A stretch of DNA of 55,531 nt from the NCBI RefSeq assembly GCF_000430005.1, contig NZ_AUCY01000024.1, positions 1 to 55,531 of the forward strand, given 5' to 3'. Within the stretch, counting starts at the first letter, position 1. Every line of letters begins with the position of its first letter. The position numbers were made by a program, and so were the translations under genes. This DNA is from Desulfovibrio cuneatus DSM 11391. Lineage in GTDB: Bacteria > Desulfobacterota > Desulfovibrionia > Desulfovibrionales > Desulfovibrionaceae. Of this stretch, positions 1-8,194 are shown piece after piece. Below the pieces are notes generated by a model. It had not been told where the DNA came from. It did no database searches and worked only from the letters and a program-made list of their open reading frames with translations.

Positions 1-300
1 GTTTCTTGCGGCGAAGCGGGAATATGCACCCACTCGGCCTTGTTGTCAACATCTTTTTTTTAATTTCTTAAAAAACTTTTTCGACAACCTGCTGGAATCA
101 CTCCCGGCCCGCCACCCGTTTCCGTGCGGCGAAGGGGAGTTATGTCTCTTTTCACTCCCGGTGTCAATCACTTTTTTAAAAAAGTTTTAACACCCCGCCG
201 GACCCCGTCCTGGCCCGCCACCTGCTTCCAAATGGCGAAGGGGGTTTATGCACCCTTTCCTACCCAGAGTCAACTGATTTTAACGAGAAAATCACTGTTT
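1..300. repeat. Degenerate tandem repeat, about 110-bp units
   Basis: Three units begin near 1, 118 and 224. Each opens with a variant of GTTTC..GCGGCGAAG and continues through G-rich sequence and a TGTCAA motif into an A/T-rich palindrome of T and A runs. The first two end in GGCCCGCCACC. The spacing is 117 and 106 bp, so the copies have diverged. The third is incomplete. I see no gene between 1 and 598. A possible -10 box TATAAT lies at 485-490 without a good -35. Confidence 0.6.
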
Positions 301-598
301 TTCAAATTACTTTTTTGCCTGTACACTGGCAGAACAGCTTCCGCACCACAGCCCGGCATTCCTCCTGTACCTTAAGGGATACCCAACAGTGGCTTCATAC
401 CGTATACTCCCATTGAGCGTTGCCCTGGGCTGCTCGCTGGAGAGCCCGTAAAAGAAGAGGCCCACAAAATTTACAGTGAAACAATATAATGATACATCTG
501 TGCCCTTGCCCTGCCTTGCCTGGATATTGTAATACATGCCTGCACGGCACCTGGGCACTTGCGCACTGCCCTTTTACATAGCACACAAAGGAGCTTTC

Positions 599-1123
599 AT
601 GAAAACAACAGCCAGCCTTACCCTTTTTCTTTGCCTTATGTGTTCTGCCGCATTGGCCGCTGAACCCACCACAAAGCTTGATGACGGTTCCATGAAAGCA
701 GTCATGGGTGACCTTTTGAACACCGGAAAGGGCATCCTTTCTGAATTAGACAAGAACCTTGGCAATACCAAGCAAGACCCCCCAGCCCCAGACAACATGA
801 CAGTGGTGGCCACCAATGAAGAGTTTGCCAAGGTCGCCAAAGTTTCTGTGCTCAAAGTGGAAGAACCCACACGCGGGCAAGTAACGGCAACCCTTGCCAT
901 TGCCAATGAAACAGACGCACCCATTCGCATCACCAACCTTTCCCAACTGGGCGCAGTCATTCTGCTTGATAGCGACAGCTTTGCTTACCCTCTGAGCGAA
1001 CCTTCACTGGCAGAAGACGTGGTGGTTCTGCCACAGTCAAAAACACGGGCTCGCTTCACCTTTACGGGAATTGAAGGCAAGCCCGCAAGGGTTCGCTTTA
1101 TGGGGGCAGAAGCCAAAATTTAA
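599..1123 (+). CDS. Exported protein of unknown function
   Basis: This 174-residue protein starts at the ATG following an AAGGAG ribosome site; an upstream in-frame start would lack one. Residues 1-20 form a signal peptide with a hydrophobic core and an AxA-type end (AALAAEP), so the product is probably periplasmic. The C-terminal 100 residues look beta-rich (VTATLAIANETDAPIRI, then a Leu-Asp-Ser pattern), which resembles Ig-like DUF4352-type domains, but this is only a pattern resemblance. A terminator follows, so it appears monocistronic. No specific function can be given. Confidence 0.75.
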   Translation: MKTTASLTLFLCLMCSAALAAEPTTKLDDGSMKAVMGDLLNTGKGILSELDKNLGNTKQDPPAPDNMTVVATNEEFAKVAKVSVLKVEEPTRGQVTATLAIANETDAPIRITNLSQLGAVILLDSDSFAYPLSEPSLAEDVVVLPQSKTRARFTFTGIEGKPARVRFMGAEAKI

Positions 1124-1196
1124 GAATCGTTCGCCTCCTTTACTTCCATAAGCAAACGAACACAGCTTCAGTTTTCTCCTCTTCTTCCTTCCACAG

Positions 1197-1236
1197 AAAA
1201 ACCCCTTGCAAGGATATCTCCCTGCAAGGGGTTTTG
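1197..1236 (+). terminator. Rho-independent terminator
   Basis: The arms AACCCCTTGCA and TGCAAGGGGTT form a strong stem followed by a short T-rich stretch. It lies about 75 bases after the stop of the exported protein and faces the convergent gene at 1314-1598. Confidence 0.75.
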
Positions 1237-1313
1237 TTGCTTTGCATACAGGCACAGCGTGCGGGTACGCCCCGCGAAGAGTATGAACACATTGCCTGGT
1301 AGCCTAGCTCACC

Positions 1314-1598
1314 CTACTGCTTGCTGTTTTTCCGGGCTTCATCTTTAAGGAGAGCGCGGGCAACGTTTGCATCGTACAAATCAAGGGGGGTGCTATGCCC
1401 TTTTTCTTCCTTATACAATCCTGCGGCTGCTTCAATAATGGCAAAAGAAAGCCAGCCGTGCTTTTCCCACACTTCCGGATGGGTGCTGCGCCACAGGCGG
1501 AACTCTATGCCATTTGTGCCTTCCCGCACATAAACACGGGTTTGCAGGTCTGTGGGGTCTGGGTGATAATACAGTCCATTTGCGTCTTTCATGGCCAT
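1314..1598 (-). CDS. Small conserved hypothetical protein
   Basis: This is a 94-residue soluble protein without a signal peptide or membrane segment. It is rich in Trp, Tyr and charged residues (EFRLWRSTHPEVWEKHGW). The start could be the first Met (1598) or the second, two codons later. It stands alone between the terminator at 1197-1236 and the dsr promoter region on the opposite strand. I do not recognise a domain. Conservation in other Desulfovibrionaceae is expected from its composition but was not tested. Confidence 0.6.
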   Translation of the reverse strand: MAMKDANGLYYHPDPTDLQTRVYVREGTNGIEFRLWRSTHPEVWEKHGWLSFAIIEAAAGLYKEEKGHSTPLDLYDANVARALLKDEARKNSKQ

Positions 1599-1725
1599 AC
1601 CTTGCTTGAGTTATTGCGTAAATAATTTTTTGTTCCCGCAACATAGGCTTGAAAGGGGCAACAGGTCAACGCCTGCGCAGCCCATAGTTTAGTTGCGTAG
1701 CTTCCCCACCAAAGCAACTCATACC

Positions 1726-1754
1726 TTGACAAAATCATCATTTGCTTCTAGCCT
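1726..1754 (+). promoter_or_regulatory. Probable sigma70 promoter of dsrABD
   Basis: A perfect -35 box TTGACA (1726-1731) is separated by 17 bases from TAGCCT (1749-1754), about 125 bases before the dsrA start. A small hairpin with arms GCGGA and TCCGC follows at about 1762-1778, near the expected start of transcription, so the mRNA would have a structured leader. The assignment rests only on sequence match and position. Confidence 0.55.
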
Positions 1755-1879
1755 ATTGACTGCGGACTTTACTCCGCGAATATTCTGCGATTTTTCATTT
1801 TTCATTATCGGCTGAAGCACCCTTGGGCATGCATGCGCCGCCCAGGGTTGGAACGTAAAACCATAGTGGAGGTAACCCA

Positions 1880-3193
1880 ATGGCGAAACACGCAACTCCC
1901 AAGCTCGACCAGCTTGAGTCTGGGCCGTGGCCCAGCTTTGTGTCTGACATCAAGTGGGAGGCTGAAAACCGGGCTAAGAATGCAGACAAGGTAAATTACC
2001 AGATTCCTGTAGACTGCCCAGCAGACTTGCTTGGTGTACTTGAACTTTCCTACAACGACGGGGAAACCCACTGGAAACACGGCGGTATCGTTGGTGTGTT
2101 CGGTTACGGCGGCGGTGTTATTGGCCGTTACTGTGACCAGCCCCAAGCTTTCCCCGGTGTTGCTCACTTCCACACGGTTCGCGTGAACCAACCTGCTGCG
2201 AAGTACTATTCCTCCGAATTTCTGCGCCAGATTTGTGACCTTTGGGACATGCGCGGCTCCGGCCTGACCAACATGCACGGCTCCACCGGCGACATCGTGC
2301 TGCTTGGTACCCAAACCGCCCAGCTTGAAGAAATCTTCTTTGAACTGACCCACAAGTATAACACTGACCTTGGTGGCTCCGGCTCCAACTTGCGTACACC
2401 GGAAAGCTGCCTTGGCACTTCCCGTTGCGAATACGCATGCTACGACACCCAGGACGTGTGCTACCAACTTACCCTGGACTACCAGGATGAACTGCACCGC
2501 CCTGCGTTCCCCTACAAGTTCAAGTTCAAGTTTGACGGTTGCCCCAACGGTTGCGTAGCTGCCATTGCACGCTCCGACTTTTCCGTTATTGGCACCTGGA
2601 AAGACGACATCAAAATTGACCAGGCAGCTGTAAAAGGCTACGTGGGCGGCGAGTTTGCTCCTAACGCAGGTGCACACTCCGGCCGCGACTGGGGCAAGTT
2701 TGACATTCAGGCAGAAGTTGTTGACCTGTGCCCAACAAAGTGCATGAAGTGGGACGGCTCCAAGCTTTCCATTAACAACAGAGAATGCACACGTTGCATG
2801 CACTGTATTAACACCATGCCCCGCGCCCTGCACATTGGTGACGAACGCGGTGCTTCCATTCTGGTAGGCGCAAAAGCCCCCGTACTTGACGGCGCACAAA
2901 TGGGTTCCCTGCTTGTGCCTTTCATTGAAGTAAACCAGCCCTATGATGAAATCAAAGAAGTCATCGAAAAGATTTGGGACTGGTGGATGGAAGACGGCAA
3001 AAACCGTGAGCGCCTGGGTGAAACCATTCGCCGCCTCTCCTTCCAGCGTTTGCTTGAAGTGACAGAAATAGCGCCACAGGCTGTACACGTGAAAGAACCC
3101 CGCCACAACCCCTACATCTTCTGGAAAGAAGAAGAGGTTCCTGGCGGCTTTGACCGTGACATCGAAGCTTACCGCACAAGACACCAGAGATAA
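1880..3193 (+). CDS. dsrA: Dissimilatory sulfite reductase, alpha subunit
   Basis: This 437-residue protein is the alpha subunit of the cytoplasmic sulfite reductase that takes six electrons to reduce sulfite in the last stage of sulfate respiration. Four cysteines for the siroheme-linked [4Fe-4S] cluster are at 177, 183, 221 and 225, and ferredoxin-domain cysteines are at 284, 303, 306 and 309. These are the positions known for Desulfovibrio DsrA. The start ATG follows a GGAGGT ribosome site and gives the typical N-terminus MAKHATPKLDQLESGPWPS. dsrB follows after 15 bases, so the two are co-transcribed and probably stoichiometric. The length is normal and nothing is missing. Confidence 0.98.
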   Translation: MAKHATPKLDQLESGPWPSFVSDIKWEAENRAKNADKVNYQIPVDCPADLLGVLELSYNDGETHWKHGGIVGVFGYGGGVIGRYCDQPQAFPGVAHFHTVRVNQPAAKYYSSEFLRQICDLWDMRGSGLTNMHGSTGDIVLLGTQTAQLEEIFFELTHKYNTDLGGSGSNLRTPESCLGTSRCEYACYDTQDVCYQLTLDYQDELHRPAFPYKFKFKFDGCPNGCVAAIARSDFSVIGTWKDDIKIDQAAVKGYVGGEFAPNAGAHSGRDWGKFDIQAEVVDLCPTKCMKWDGSKLSINNRECTRCMHCINTMPRALHIGDERGASILVGAKAPVLDGAQMGSLLVPFIEVNQPYDEIKEVIEKIWDWWMEDGKNRERLGETIRRLSFQRLLEVTEIAPQAVHVKEPRHNPYIFWKEEEVPGGFDRDIEAYRTRHQR

Positions 3194-3208
3194 GGGGGGA
3201 GGAGAACT

Positions 3209-4354
3209 ATGGCATTCGTATCTTCCGGGTACAATCCCGACAAGCCCATGGAGAACCGCATTACTGACATCGGTCCTCGCAAATATGATCAGTTCTACCC
3301 GCCCTTTATTGCCAAAAACAAGGGCAAGTGGCTGTACCACGAAATCCTTGAGCCCGGCGTGCTTATGCACGTGGCAGAAAGCGGCGACAAAGTATACACC
3401 GTGCGTTGCGGTACTGCACGCCTCATGAGCGTTTCCCTGATTCGCGAAATGTGCGACATTGCAGACAAGTATTGCCAGGGCTTCCTGCGCTTTACTACCC
3501 GCAGCAACGTTGAATTCATGACTGACAATGCAGACACCTTGAAGGCCCTGAAGGCCGACCTAGCTGGACGCAAATTCAGCGCGGGTTCCAACAAGTTCCC
3601 CGTGGGTGGTACCGGCGCCGGTATTACCAACATCATTCACACCCAGGGCTGGGTACACTGCCACACCCCCGCAACCGACGCTTCCGGCCCGGTTAAGGCT
3701 GTGATGGACGAAGTGTTCGCAGACTTCCAGGCACACCGCATGCCTGCCCCCCTGCGCATTTCCCTGGCTTGCTGCATTAACATGTGTGGTGCTGTGCACT
3801 GCTCTGACATCGGCCTGGTGGGCATTCACAGAAAGCCCCCCATGATCGACCACGAGTGGGCTGACCGCCTGTGTGAAATTCCGCTGGCTGTTTCTGCTTG
3901 CCCCACCGCAGCAGTACGCCCCACAAAAGTGGATTACAAAGGCGAAAAGCACAACTCCATTGCTATTAAAAACGAACGCTGCATGTACTGCGGTAACTGC
4001 TACACCATGTGCCCAGCCCTGCCCATTTCCGATGGCGAAGGCGACGGCGTTGCTATCATGGTAGGCGGCAAGGTTTCCAACCGCATCAGCATGCCCAAGT
4101 TCTCCAAGGTTGTTGTGGCATACATTCCCAACGAAACTCCACGCTGGCCTACACTGACCAAGACCGTGAAGCACATTGTTGAAGTGTACGCTGCCAACGC
4201 CAACAAGTATGAACGCCTGGGCGAATGGGCAGAACGCATTGGTTGGGAGCGTTTCTTCTCCCTTACCGGCCTTACGTTTACCCACCACCTCATCGACGAC
4301 TTCCGCGAACCCGCGTACTACACCTGGCGTCAAAGCACCCAGTTCAAGTTCTAG
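3209..4354 (+). CDS. dsrB: Dissimilatory sulfite reductase, beta subunit
   Basis: This 381-residue protein is the catalytic partner of DsrA in the alpha2beta2 sulfite reductase. Cysteines at 151, 188, 189 and 193 ligate the siroheme-coupled cluster ([12 protein letters not shown]). Those at 231, 258, 261 and 264 belong to the ferredoxin insert ([15 protein letters not shown]). This pattern equals that of Desulfovibrio DsrB, so an active enzyme is expected. A GGGGAGGAG ribosome site precedes the ATG. A very stable hairpin follows the stop and separates it from dsrD. Confidence 0.98.
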   Translation: MAFVSSGYNPDKPMENRITDIGPRKYDQFYPPFIAKNKGKWLYHEILEPGVLMHVAESGDKVYTVRCGTARLMSVSLIREMCDIADKYCQGFLRFTTRSNVEFMTDNADTLKALKADLAGRKFSAGSNKFPVGGTGAGITNIIHTQGWVHCHTPATDASGPVKAVMDEVFADFQAHRMPAPLRISLACCINMCGAVHCSDIGLVGIHRKPPMIDHEWADRLCEIPLAVSACPTAAVRPTKVDYKGEKHNSIAIKNERCMYCGNCYTMCPALPISDGEGDGVAIMVGGKVSNRISMPKFSKVVVAYIPNETPRWPTLTKTVKHIVEVYAANANKYERLGEWAERIGWERFFSLTGLTFTHHLIDDFREPAYYTWRQSTQFKF

Positions 4355-4369
4355 GCGCATACAGTAATT

Positions 4370-4394
4370 CCCCCGGGTGCCATGCGCCCGGGGG
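4370..4394 (+). other. Strong hairpin between dsrB and dsrD
   Basis: The arms CCCCCGGGTGC (4370-4380) and GCGCCCGGGGG (4384-4394) pair over 11 positions with one G-U pair around a 3-base CAT loop. There is no T-run after it, so it is not a normal terminator. It sits 15 bases after the dsrB stop and 22 bases before the dsrD start. A role in mRNA protection or processing is likely. Confidence 0.6.
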
Positions 4395-4416
4395 GCCTGC
4401 GCAAAGGGGATTTATC

Positions 4417-4641
4417 ATGAATGAAGAACAACAAATTGTTGTCGATTTTCTCACAGGGAAAACCGGCAAAAGCAAATTCTACTTTAACGACTTTCTGCCC
4501 CTTTTCCCCGGAAAAGGCCCCCGCGATGTGAAGAAAATTCTCACATCTCTGGTGAATGCAGAAAAACTTGAATTCTGGTCTTCTGGCAGCACCACCATGT
4601 ATGGTTTGAAAGGTGCTGGCAAGCCGGATACGGACGCTTAA
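4417..4641 (+). CDS. dsrD: DsrD, small winged-helix dissimilatory sulfite reductase accessory protein
   Basis: This 74-residue protein begins MNEEQQIVVDFLTGK at an ATG preceded by AAAGGGG. DsrD family members are small winged-helix proteins encoded directly after dsrAB in sulfate reducers, and work on the family links them to stimulation of sulfite reductase activity. The sequence contains the typical helix KGPRDVKKILTSLVNAEKLEFW. It is the third gene of the operon and is closed by a terminator just after its stop. Confidence 0.95.
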   Translation: MNEEQQIVVDFLTGKTGKSKFYFNDFLPLFPGKGPRDVKKILTSLVNAEKLEFWSSGSTTMYGLKGAGKPDTDA

Positions 4642-4664
4642 GCCAGGCTTTGCCTTTGGCTTGC

Positions 4665-4700
4665 AGCGCACAGTGGTTACCATCTGTGCGCTTTTTTTTT
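4665..4700 (+). terminator. Terminator of the dsrABD operon
   Basis: The arms AGCGCACAG (4665-4673) and CTGTGCGCT (4684-4692) form a perfect 9-bp stem that runs directly into a run of T. It separates dsrABD from the cobyrinate synthase gene. Confidence 0.9.
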
Positions 4701-4730
4701 CGCTTTATCACATCACACACTACAGCAGCT

Positions 4731-4889
4731 TCACTTTAAAAATCTACATTGAATTTCCATGCAGCACATGAGTTTTTCAAAGTACCAAACTGTTCTACTA
4801 TCATTAAACGACACGCTCCGCGGGTGTCCGCGTTGCGTCCACCGAGCAATTTCAAAGTGAAATTGCTCTAGCACACACTGAAGGTTTCC
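4731..4889 (+). repeat. Leader of cbiA with hairpin and partial family A repeat
   Basis: Bases around 4805-4823 (ACGACACGCTCCGCGG) match a conserved part of family A repeats at 23858-24010 and 40214-40364. A perfect 11-bp inverted repeat follows, with arms GAGCAATTTCA (4844-4854) and TGAAATTGCTC (4858-4868) and a 3-base loop. It lies 21 bases before the cbiA start. No cobalamin riboswitch consensus was seen. The hairpin may act on initiation or stability of the cbiA mRNA. Confidence 0.5.
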
Positions 4890-6338
4890 ATGTCTTTTCC
4901 GCGCCTTGTTATAGCTGGCCTTTCGGGCGGTTCTGGCAAAACCCTTGTCAGCCTTGGGGTAACCCGTGCCCTTTGCCAAACCGGGCACCGTGTTAAAACG
5001 TTTAAGAAAGGCCCGGATTATATTGATTCCGCATGGCTTGCCAGCGCCGCAGGCACAGCCCAGGGCAACCTGGACCCCTACTTTTGCCCGCCAGAGCAGC
5101 TTGTGGCCCTGTTCATGGCCGGGGCACAGGGGCACGACATAAGCCTGATTGAAGGCAACCGTGGCCTGTTCGACGGTGTGGATACAGCAGGCACCGCTTC
5201 CACCTCTGCCCTGGCCCGCTCCCTGGGGGCCCCGGTGGTGCTGGTAATGGACTGCACAAAAATGACCCGCACGGCAGCCGCCATTGTTCTTGGCTGTACA
5301 ATGCTGGAGCCAGAACTGCATTTGGCAGGGGTAATTCTGAACCGCACAGGCACGGAAAGGCAGCGCACCCTCATCACCCAGGCCGTGGAAACCCTTACAG
5401 GTGTGCCCGTACTGGGGGCCTTGCCCCGGCATACCCTGTTTCACATTGAAGAGCGCCACATGGGCCTGGCCTATATGGAAGAAGAAGCCGCTGCCGTGCG
5501 CCTGGACGCCTTGGCAGAGTTGCTGGCAACCCATGTGAACATGCCGCAACTGCTGGAAATTGCCCGTAACGCCCCTGCCCTTTGCCCTGCTTGGGAACCA
5601 AAAGAAGCTGCCCAGAGTGGGGCCGAACCACAGCAGACAATTACCGTTGCTTCAAAAGCATTCTCCGTCATGCAGCCACGCATTGGCTATGTGCATGATT
5701 CTGCCCTGTGGTTCTACTACCAGGAAAATTTTGATGCCCTCAAGGCAGCAGGGGCACAGCTCGTTCCCTTGAGCATTCTGGACGAAACCCCGTGGCCCAG
5801 CCTTGACGGGCTGTACCTTGGTGGTGGCGTGCCGGAACAATATGCGGCCCAACTGGCCCAGGCCAAGAGCATTCGTGCCCATGTATATACCCTGGCCAGC
5901 CAGGGAATGCCCATATACGCAGAATGCGGTGGGTTCATGTACCTGTGCAGCACCTTGCACACCCAAGAAGGGGCCTTCCCCATGGCTGGAGTTTTCCCCG
6001 GCTCCGTAACAATGAGTCCGCGCCCCAACGGCCTTGGCTATGTGGAAGCAACCGTTTCTGGCTACACCCCCTTCTTTCCGGCAGGACTTTCTTTCAAGGG
6101 CCATGAATTCCACTTTTCCAGTTACACCCCCGCAGCACAAGAAGCACCTGCCCATATCGTTACCCTGCACAAAGGCAAAGGCATGACGGGTGGGCACCCC
6201 GCCGGGGCTGATGGCCTGTGCCGCTGGCAAACGCATGCAGGCTATACCCATATTTATGCCCCGGCAGTGCCCTGCTGGGCGCCCAATTTTGTGCACATGG
6301 CCCATACTTGGGGCACACAGCAGCGCAAGGGGCGCTAA
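4890..6338 (+). CDS. cbiA: Cobyrinate a,c-diamide synthase
   Basis: This 482-residue cytoplasmic enzyme amidates cobyrinic acid at the a and c side chains with glutamine and ATP, in cobalamin synthesis; in sulfate reducers the related siroheme amidation has also been assigned to such a gene next to dsr. The N-terminal P-loop domain starts GLSGGSGKT at about residue 10. The C-terminal class I glutamine amidotransferase domain carries its nucleophile Cys in AECGGFMYL at about residue 350. The gene is often called cobB in Desulfovibrio. It overlaps the next gene by one base (TAATG), so the two are translationally coupled. Confidence 0.93.
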   Translation: MSFPRLVIAGLSGGSGKTLVSLGVTRALCQTGHRVKTFKKGPDYIDSAWLASAAGTAQGNLDPYFCPPEQLVALFMAGAQGHDISLIEGNRGLFDGVDTAGTASTSALARSLGAPVVLVMDCTKMTRTAAAIVLGCTMLEPELHLAGVILNRTGTERQRTLITQAVETLTGVPVLGALPRHTLFHIEERHMGLAYMEEEAAAVRLDALAELLATHVNMPQLLEIARNAPALCPAWEPKEAAQSGAEPQQTITVASKAFSVMQPRIGYVHDSALWFYYQENFDALKAAGAQLVPLSILDETPWPSLDGLYLGGGVPEQYAAQLAQAKSIRAHVYTLASQGMPIYAECGGFMYLCSTLHTQEGAFPMAGVFPGSVTMSPRPNGLGYVEATVSGYTPFFPAGLSFKGHEFHFSSYTPAAQEAPAHIVTLHKGKGMTGGHPAGADGLCRWQTHAGYTHIYAPAVPCWAPNFVHMAHTWGTQQRKGR

Positions 6339-6940
6339 TGCAACAACTCACTCTTTCCCCCCTGGCACAACAAAAGCGCGCCACGTATTGCTTACCAGCC
6401 CACTCCCCAGCCTGGCTGCACCCACTCTTTGATGCGTATGCCACGCTGGAGGCTGCCCAGGAACAGCAACTGGCCCAAACACCACGCACCCCCGCCTGCC
6501 ATAAAGGCTGCACCGCCTGTTGCACCCACCTTATTCCTGCCCTCCCTGCAGAAATTCTGGGCATTCGCTTTTACCTGAACCATGGTATACCTGCGGAACT
6601 ACGCCATACATTGCGCAACAATTTGAACCACGTTCCCGAAGGCACTTGCCCCTTCCTGCACCTGGGGGGGTGTAGCATTTATACGATAAGGCCTATGGTG
6701 TGCCGCCGCTACCTTGTTTTTTCCCAGCCCTGTGCCCCCGGAGAACACCCAGAACACACACGCCCAGATGATATTTTCCAGGCATCTCCTGCCCATTACC
6801 TTTCCGCCCTTGCCCACACCTTTCCCATTTACCAGTCCTTGGGTTTGGCCGCTCCAGGCGACACCCCGACCCTGCCGTTTTTTTTACAACAAACCGTTTT
6901 GCTTGCCTCGCTTGACTGGCATGAATCCATAAGCGCATAG
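6338..6940 (+). CDS. YkgJ-family cysteine-cluster protein
   Basis: This 200-residue protein starts at the ATG that overlaps the cbiA stop. It has the YkgJ pattern, CHKGCTACC at about residues 52-60, followed by CPFLHLGGCSIY and RPMVCRRY. This cysteine set is thought to bind zinc or an iron-sulfur cluster, but the biochemical role of the family is not known. It has no signal peptide. The coupling to cbiA suggests a link with tetrapyrrole or sulfur metabolism, which is inference from position only. Confidence 0.8.
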   Translation: MQQLTLSPLAQQKRATYCLPAHSPAWLHPLFDAYATLEAAQEQQLAQTPRTPACHKGCTACCTHLIPALPAEILGIRFYLNHGIPAELRHTLRNNLNHVPEGTCPFLHLGGCSIYTIRPMVCRRYLVFSQPCAPGEHPEHTRPDDIFQASPAHYLSALAHTFPIYQSLGLAAPGDTPTLPFFLQQTVLLASLDWHESISA

Positions 6941-7176
6941 GCTAGCTCTTTTGCACAGCGCCAGACCTGGGCCTGTTATGACATTTAACAAGACTGTTTT
7001 ACTCAATTTTCGCACTGTACAACACCTCAATTCTTGTAAAGCATGGTACAGCAACCATGCGGCCATGTAGTTATCCACTAAATTTCACAAAGTATTTTAC
7101 GAGCCATCGCACCTATTCATCTCAAAGCATTAAATATGACCATCAATCATAGATTATATTGCCGACTCAACTTTAT

Positions 7177-7192
7177 TGTGATTTTTTTAACA
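7177..7192 (+). promoter_or_regulatory. CRP/FNR-family-like operator
   Basis: The sequence TGTGA-N6-TAACA differs in one position from the symmetrical TGTGA-N6-TCACA core used by CRP/FNR-family regulators. Its centre lies roughly 48 bases upstream of the expected transcription start, a plausible activator position. Sulfate reducers have several such regulators, including HcpR, and which one could bind is unknown. Confidence 0.35.
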
Positions 7193-7197
7193 TAAGC

Positions 7198-7226
7198 TTG
7201 TCATATTGAATGCCATCATGTATTAT
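7198..7226 (+). promoter_or_regulatory. Sigma70-type promoter of the DUF169 gene
   Basis: TTGTCA (7198-7203) and TATTAT (7221-7226) are separated by exactly 17 bases. The pair lies 28 bases upstream of the ATG at 7255. Confidence 0.6.
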
Positions 7227-7254
7227 ACGGCACCTAACATCTAAGGAGGAAGAT

Positions 7255-8070
7255 ATGCAGTTAACTTACTCTTCTATGCAAGAAACCCTTATGCGTGAAT
7301 TACGGTTATACCATCACCCCATTGCCGTGTACTTCCTGACTTCTGACGAAATGGTCGAGCAATTTAAAAAGAACACAGACTACTCCATTCCCGTAAAACC
7401 CCTCACATACTGCCAGTGGGAAATTGCTGCCCGTATGCAGGCAAAAACCATTCTTGGCACCAAGGAACACCTGGGCTGCACAAACGGTCAAGTGAGTTTT
7501 GGCTGGCGTGAAATTGATGATAAGGAAGTAAAATCTCAAAGCAAATACTGTGTTGACCAGGCACAGGCCGAGCGTTTTTTGCGTTCCAAGCCCAAAATGC
7601 CTTTGAATAGCGTGAAGGCAGTGGCCATTGGCCCCCTGGGTACAGCCCCCATGCAGCCTGATGTGGTACATTTTTATTGCGACAACTTACAGTCGTACCA
7701 CCTGGCTGTAGACTACATGGCCGGAACAGACACCCACCCCCTGCGCCCCATGGTAACCATGAGCTCTTCGGCGTGCGGCGGTTCTGTATTTAGCCACCTG
7801 GAACAAACGTTCAACATGTGCCCGGCTTGCTCTGGCAGCTACAATGCAGGCAAAACAGAGCGCGGTGAAGTGAACGTATTCATTCCTGGCCCACATATTG
7901 AAGCCACGGTTAAGCGCTTGCTACAGCGCATTCACAACAGCGGCTCCAGCTCCATTACACGACCTGGCGACCCATTCCCCGGCGCAGACATTTGCAAAAA
8001 CTGCCCCATTATCATCTTCAAGAAAGAAGGCGATACCCCTGAGGAATGCGCTGGCTGTACCAAACAATGA
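7255..8070 (+). CDS. DUF169 family protein
   Basis: This 271-residue soluble protein starts at the ATG behind a perfect AAGGAGG ribosome site. The sequence fits the DUF169 family: an N-terminal segment HHPIAVYFL, a central TYCQWEIAARM with a conserved Cys, the motif SSSACGG, and a C-terminal cysteine set (MCPACSG, ICKNCPI, ECAGC) that could bind metal or an iron-sulfur cluster. The family is common in anaerobes and archaea and has no established function. It has its own promoter and possible CRP/FNR-type site, and it lies between dsr/cbiA genes and a sulfite-exporter-like gene, so a role in anaerobic sulfur metabolism is possible. Confidence 0.8.
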   Translation: MQLTYSSMQETLMRELRLYHHPIAVYFLTSDEMVEQFKKNTDYSIPVKPLTYCQWEIAARMQAKTILGTKEHLGCTNGQVSFGWREIDDKEVKSQSKYCVDQAQAERFLRSKPKMPLNSVKAVAIGPLGTAPMQPDVVHFYCDNLQSYHLAVDYMAGTDTHPLRPMVTMSSSACGGSVFSHLEQTFNMCPACSGSYNAGKTERGEVNVFIPGPHIEATVKRLLQRIHNSGSSSITRPGDPFPGADICKNCPIIIFKKEGDTPEECAGCTKQ

Positions 8071-8122
8071 TTTACAAATTCCGATTTTTCTTGCATCATC
8101 CCGCTAGTGAAATATTTGGTTT

Positions 8123-8153
8123 AACCCCGGTTTGGAGTACCAAGCCGGGGTTT
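8123..8153 (+). terminator. Hairpin between DUF169 and TauE/SafE genes
   Basis: The arms AACCCCGG-TTTGG and CCAAG-CCGGGGTT form a strong stem with a 4-base loop. The T-run after it is weak (TTTGGTTC), so it may be a partial terminator that lets some readthrough into the exporter gene 40 bases on. Confidence 0.5.
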
Positions 8154-8194
8154 GGTTCATTACCATACTCCCCGCTTGAACAGGAGAACGACAC

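Larger units (their letters stand above)
6941..7254. other. Intergenic region before the DUF169 gene
   Basis: No gene is seen in these 314 bases. The second half is A/T-rich and holds the CRP/FNR-like site and promoter listed separately. A single DnaA-box-like TTATCCACT at about 7068 is not supported by neighbours. Confidence 0.5.

Noticed and set aside
1805-3370. Long minus-strand open frame (about 520 codons) across dsrA
   Set aside because: It is antisense to the certain dsrA gene, has no domain and reflects G/C-biased third positions of dsrA.
4844-4868. Cobalamin riboswitch in front of cbiA
   Set aside because: No B12-box-like sequence or multi-stem layout was seen; only a simple hairpin is present.
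7068-7076. DnaA-box-like TTATCCACT
   Set aside because: A single box without a cluster, A/T-rich unwinding element or dnaA/dnaN gene does not support an origin.
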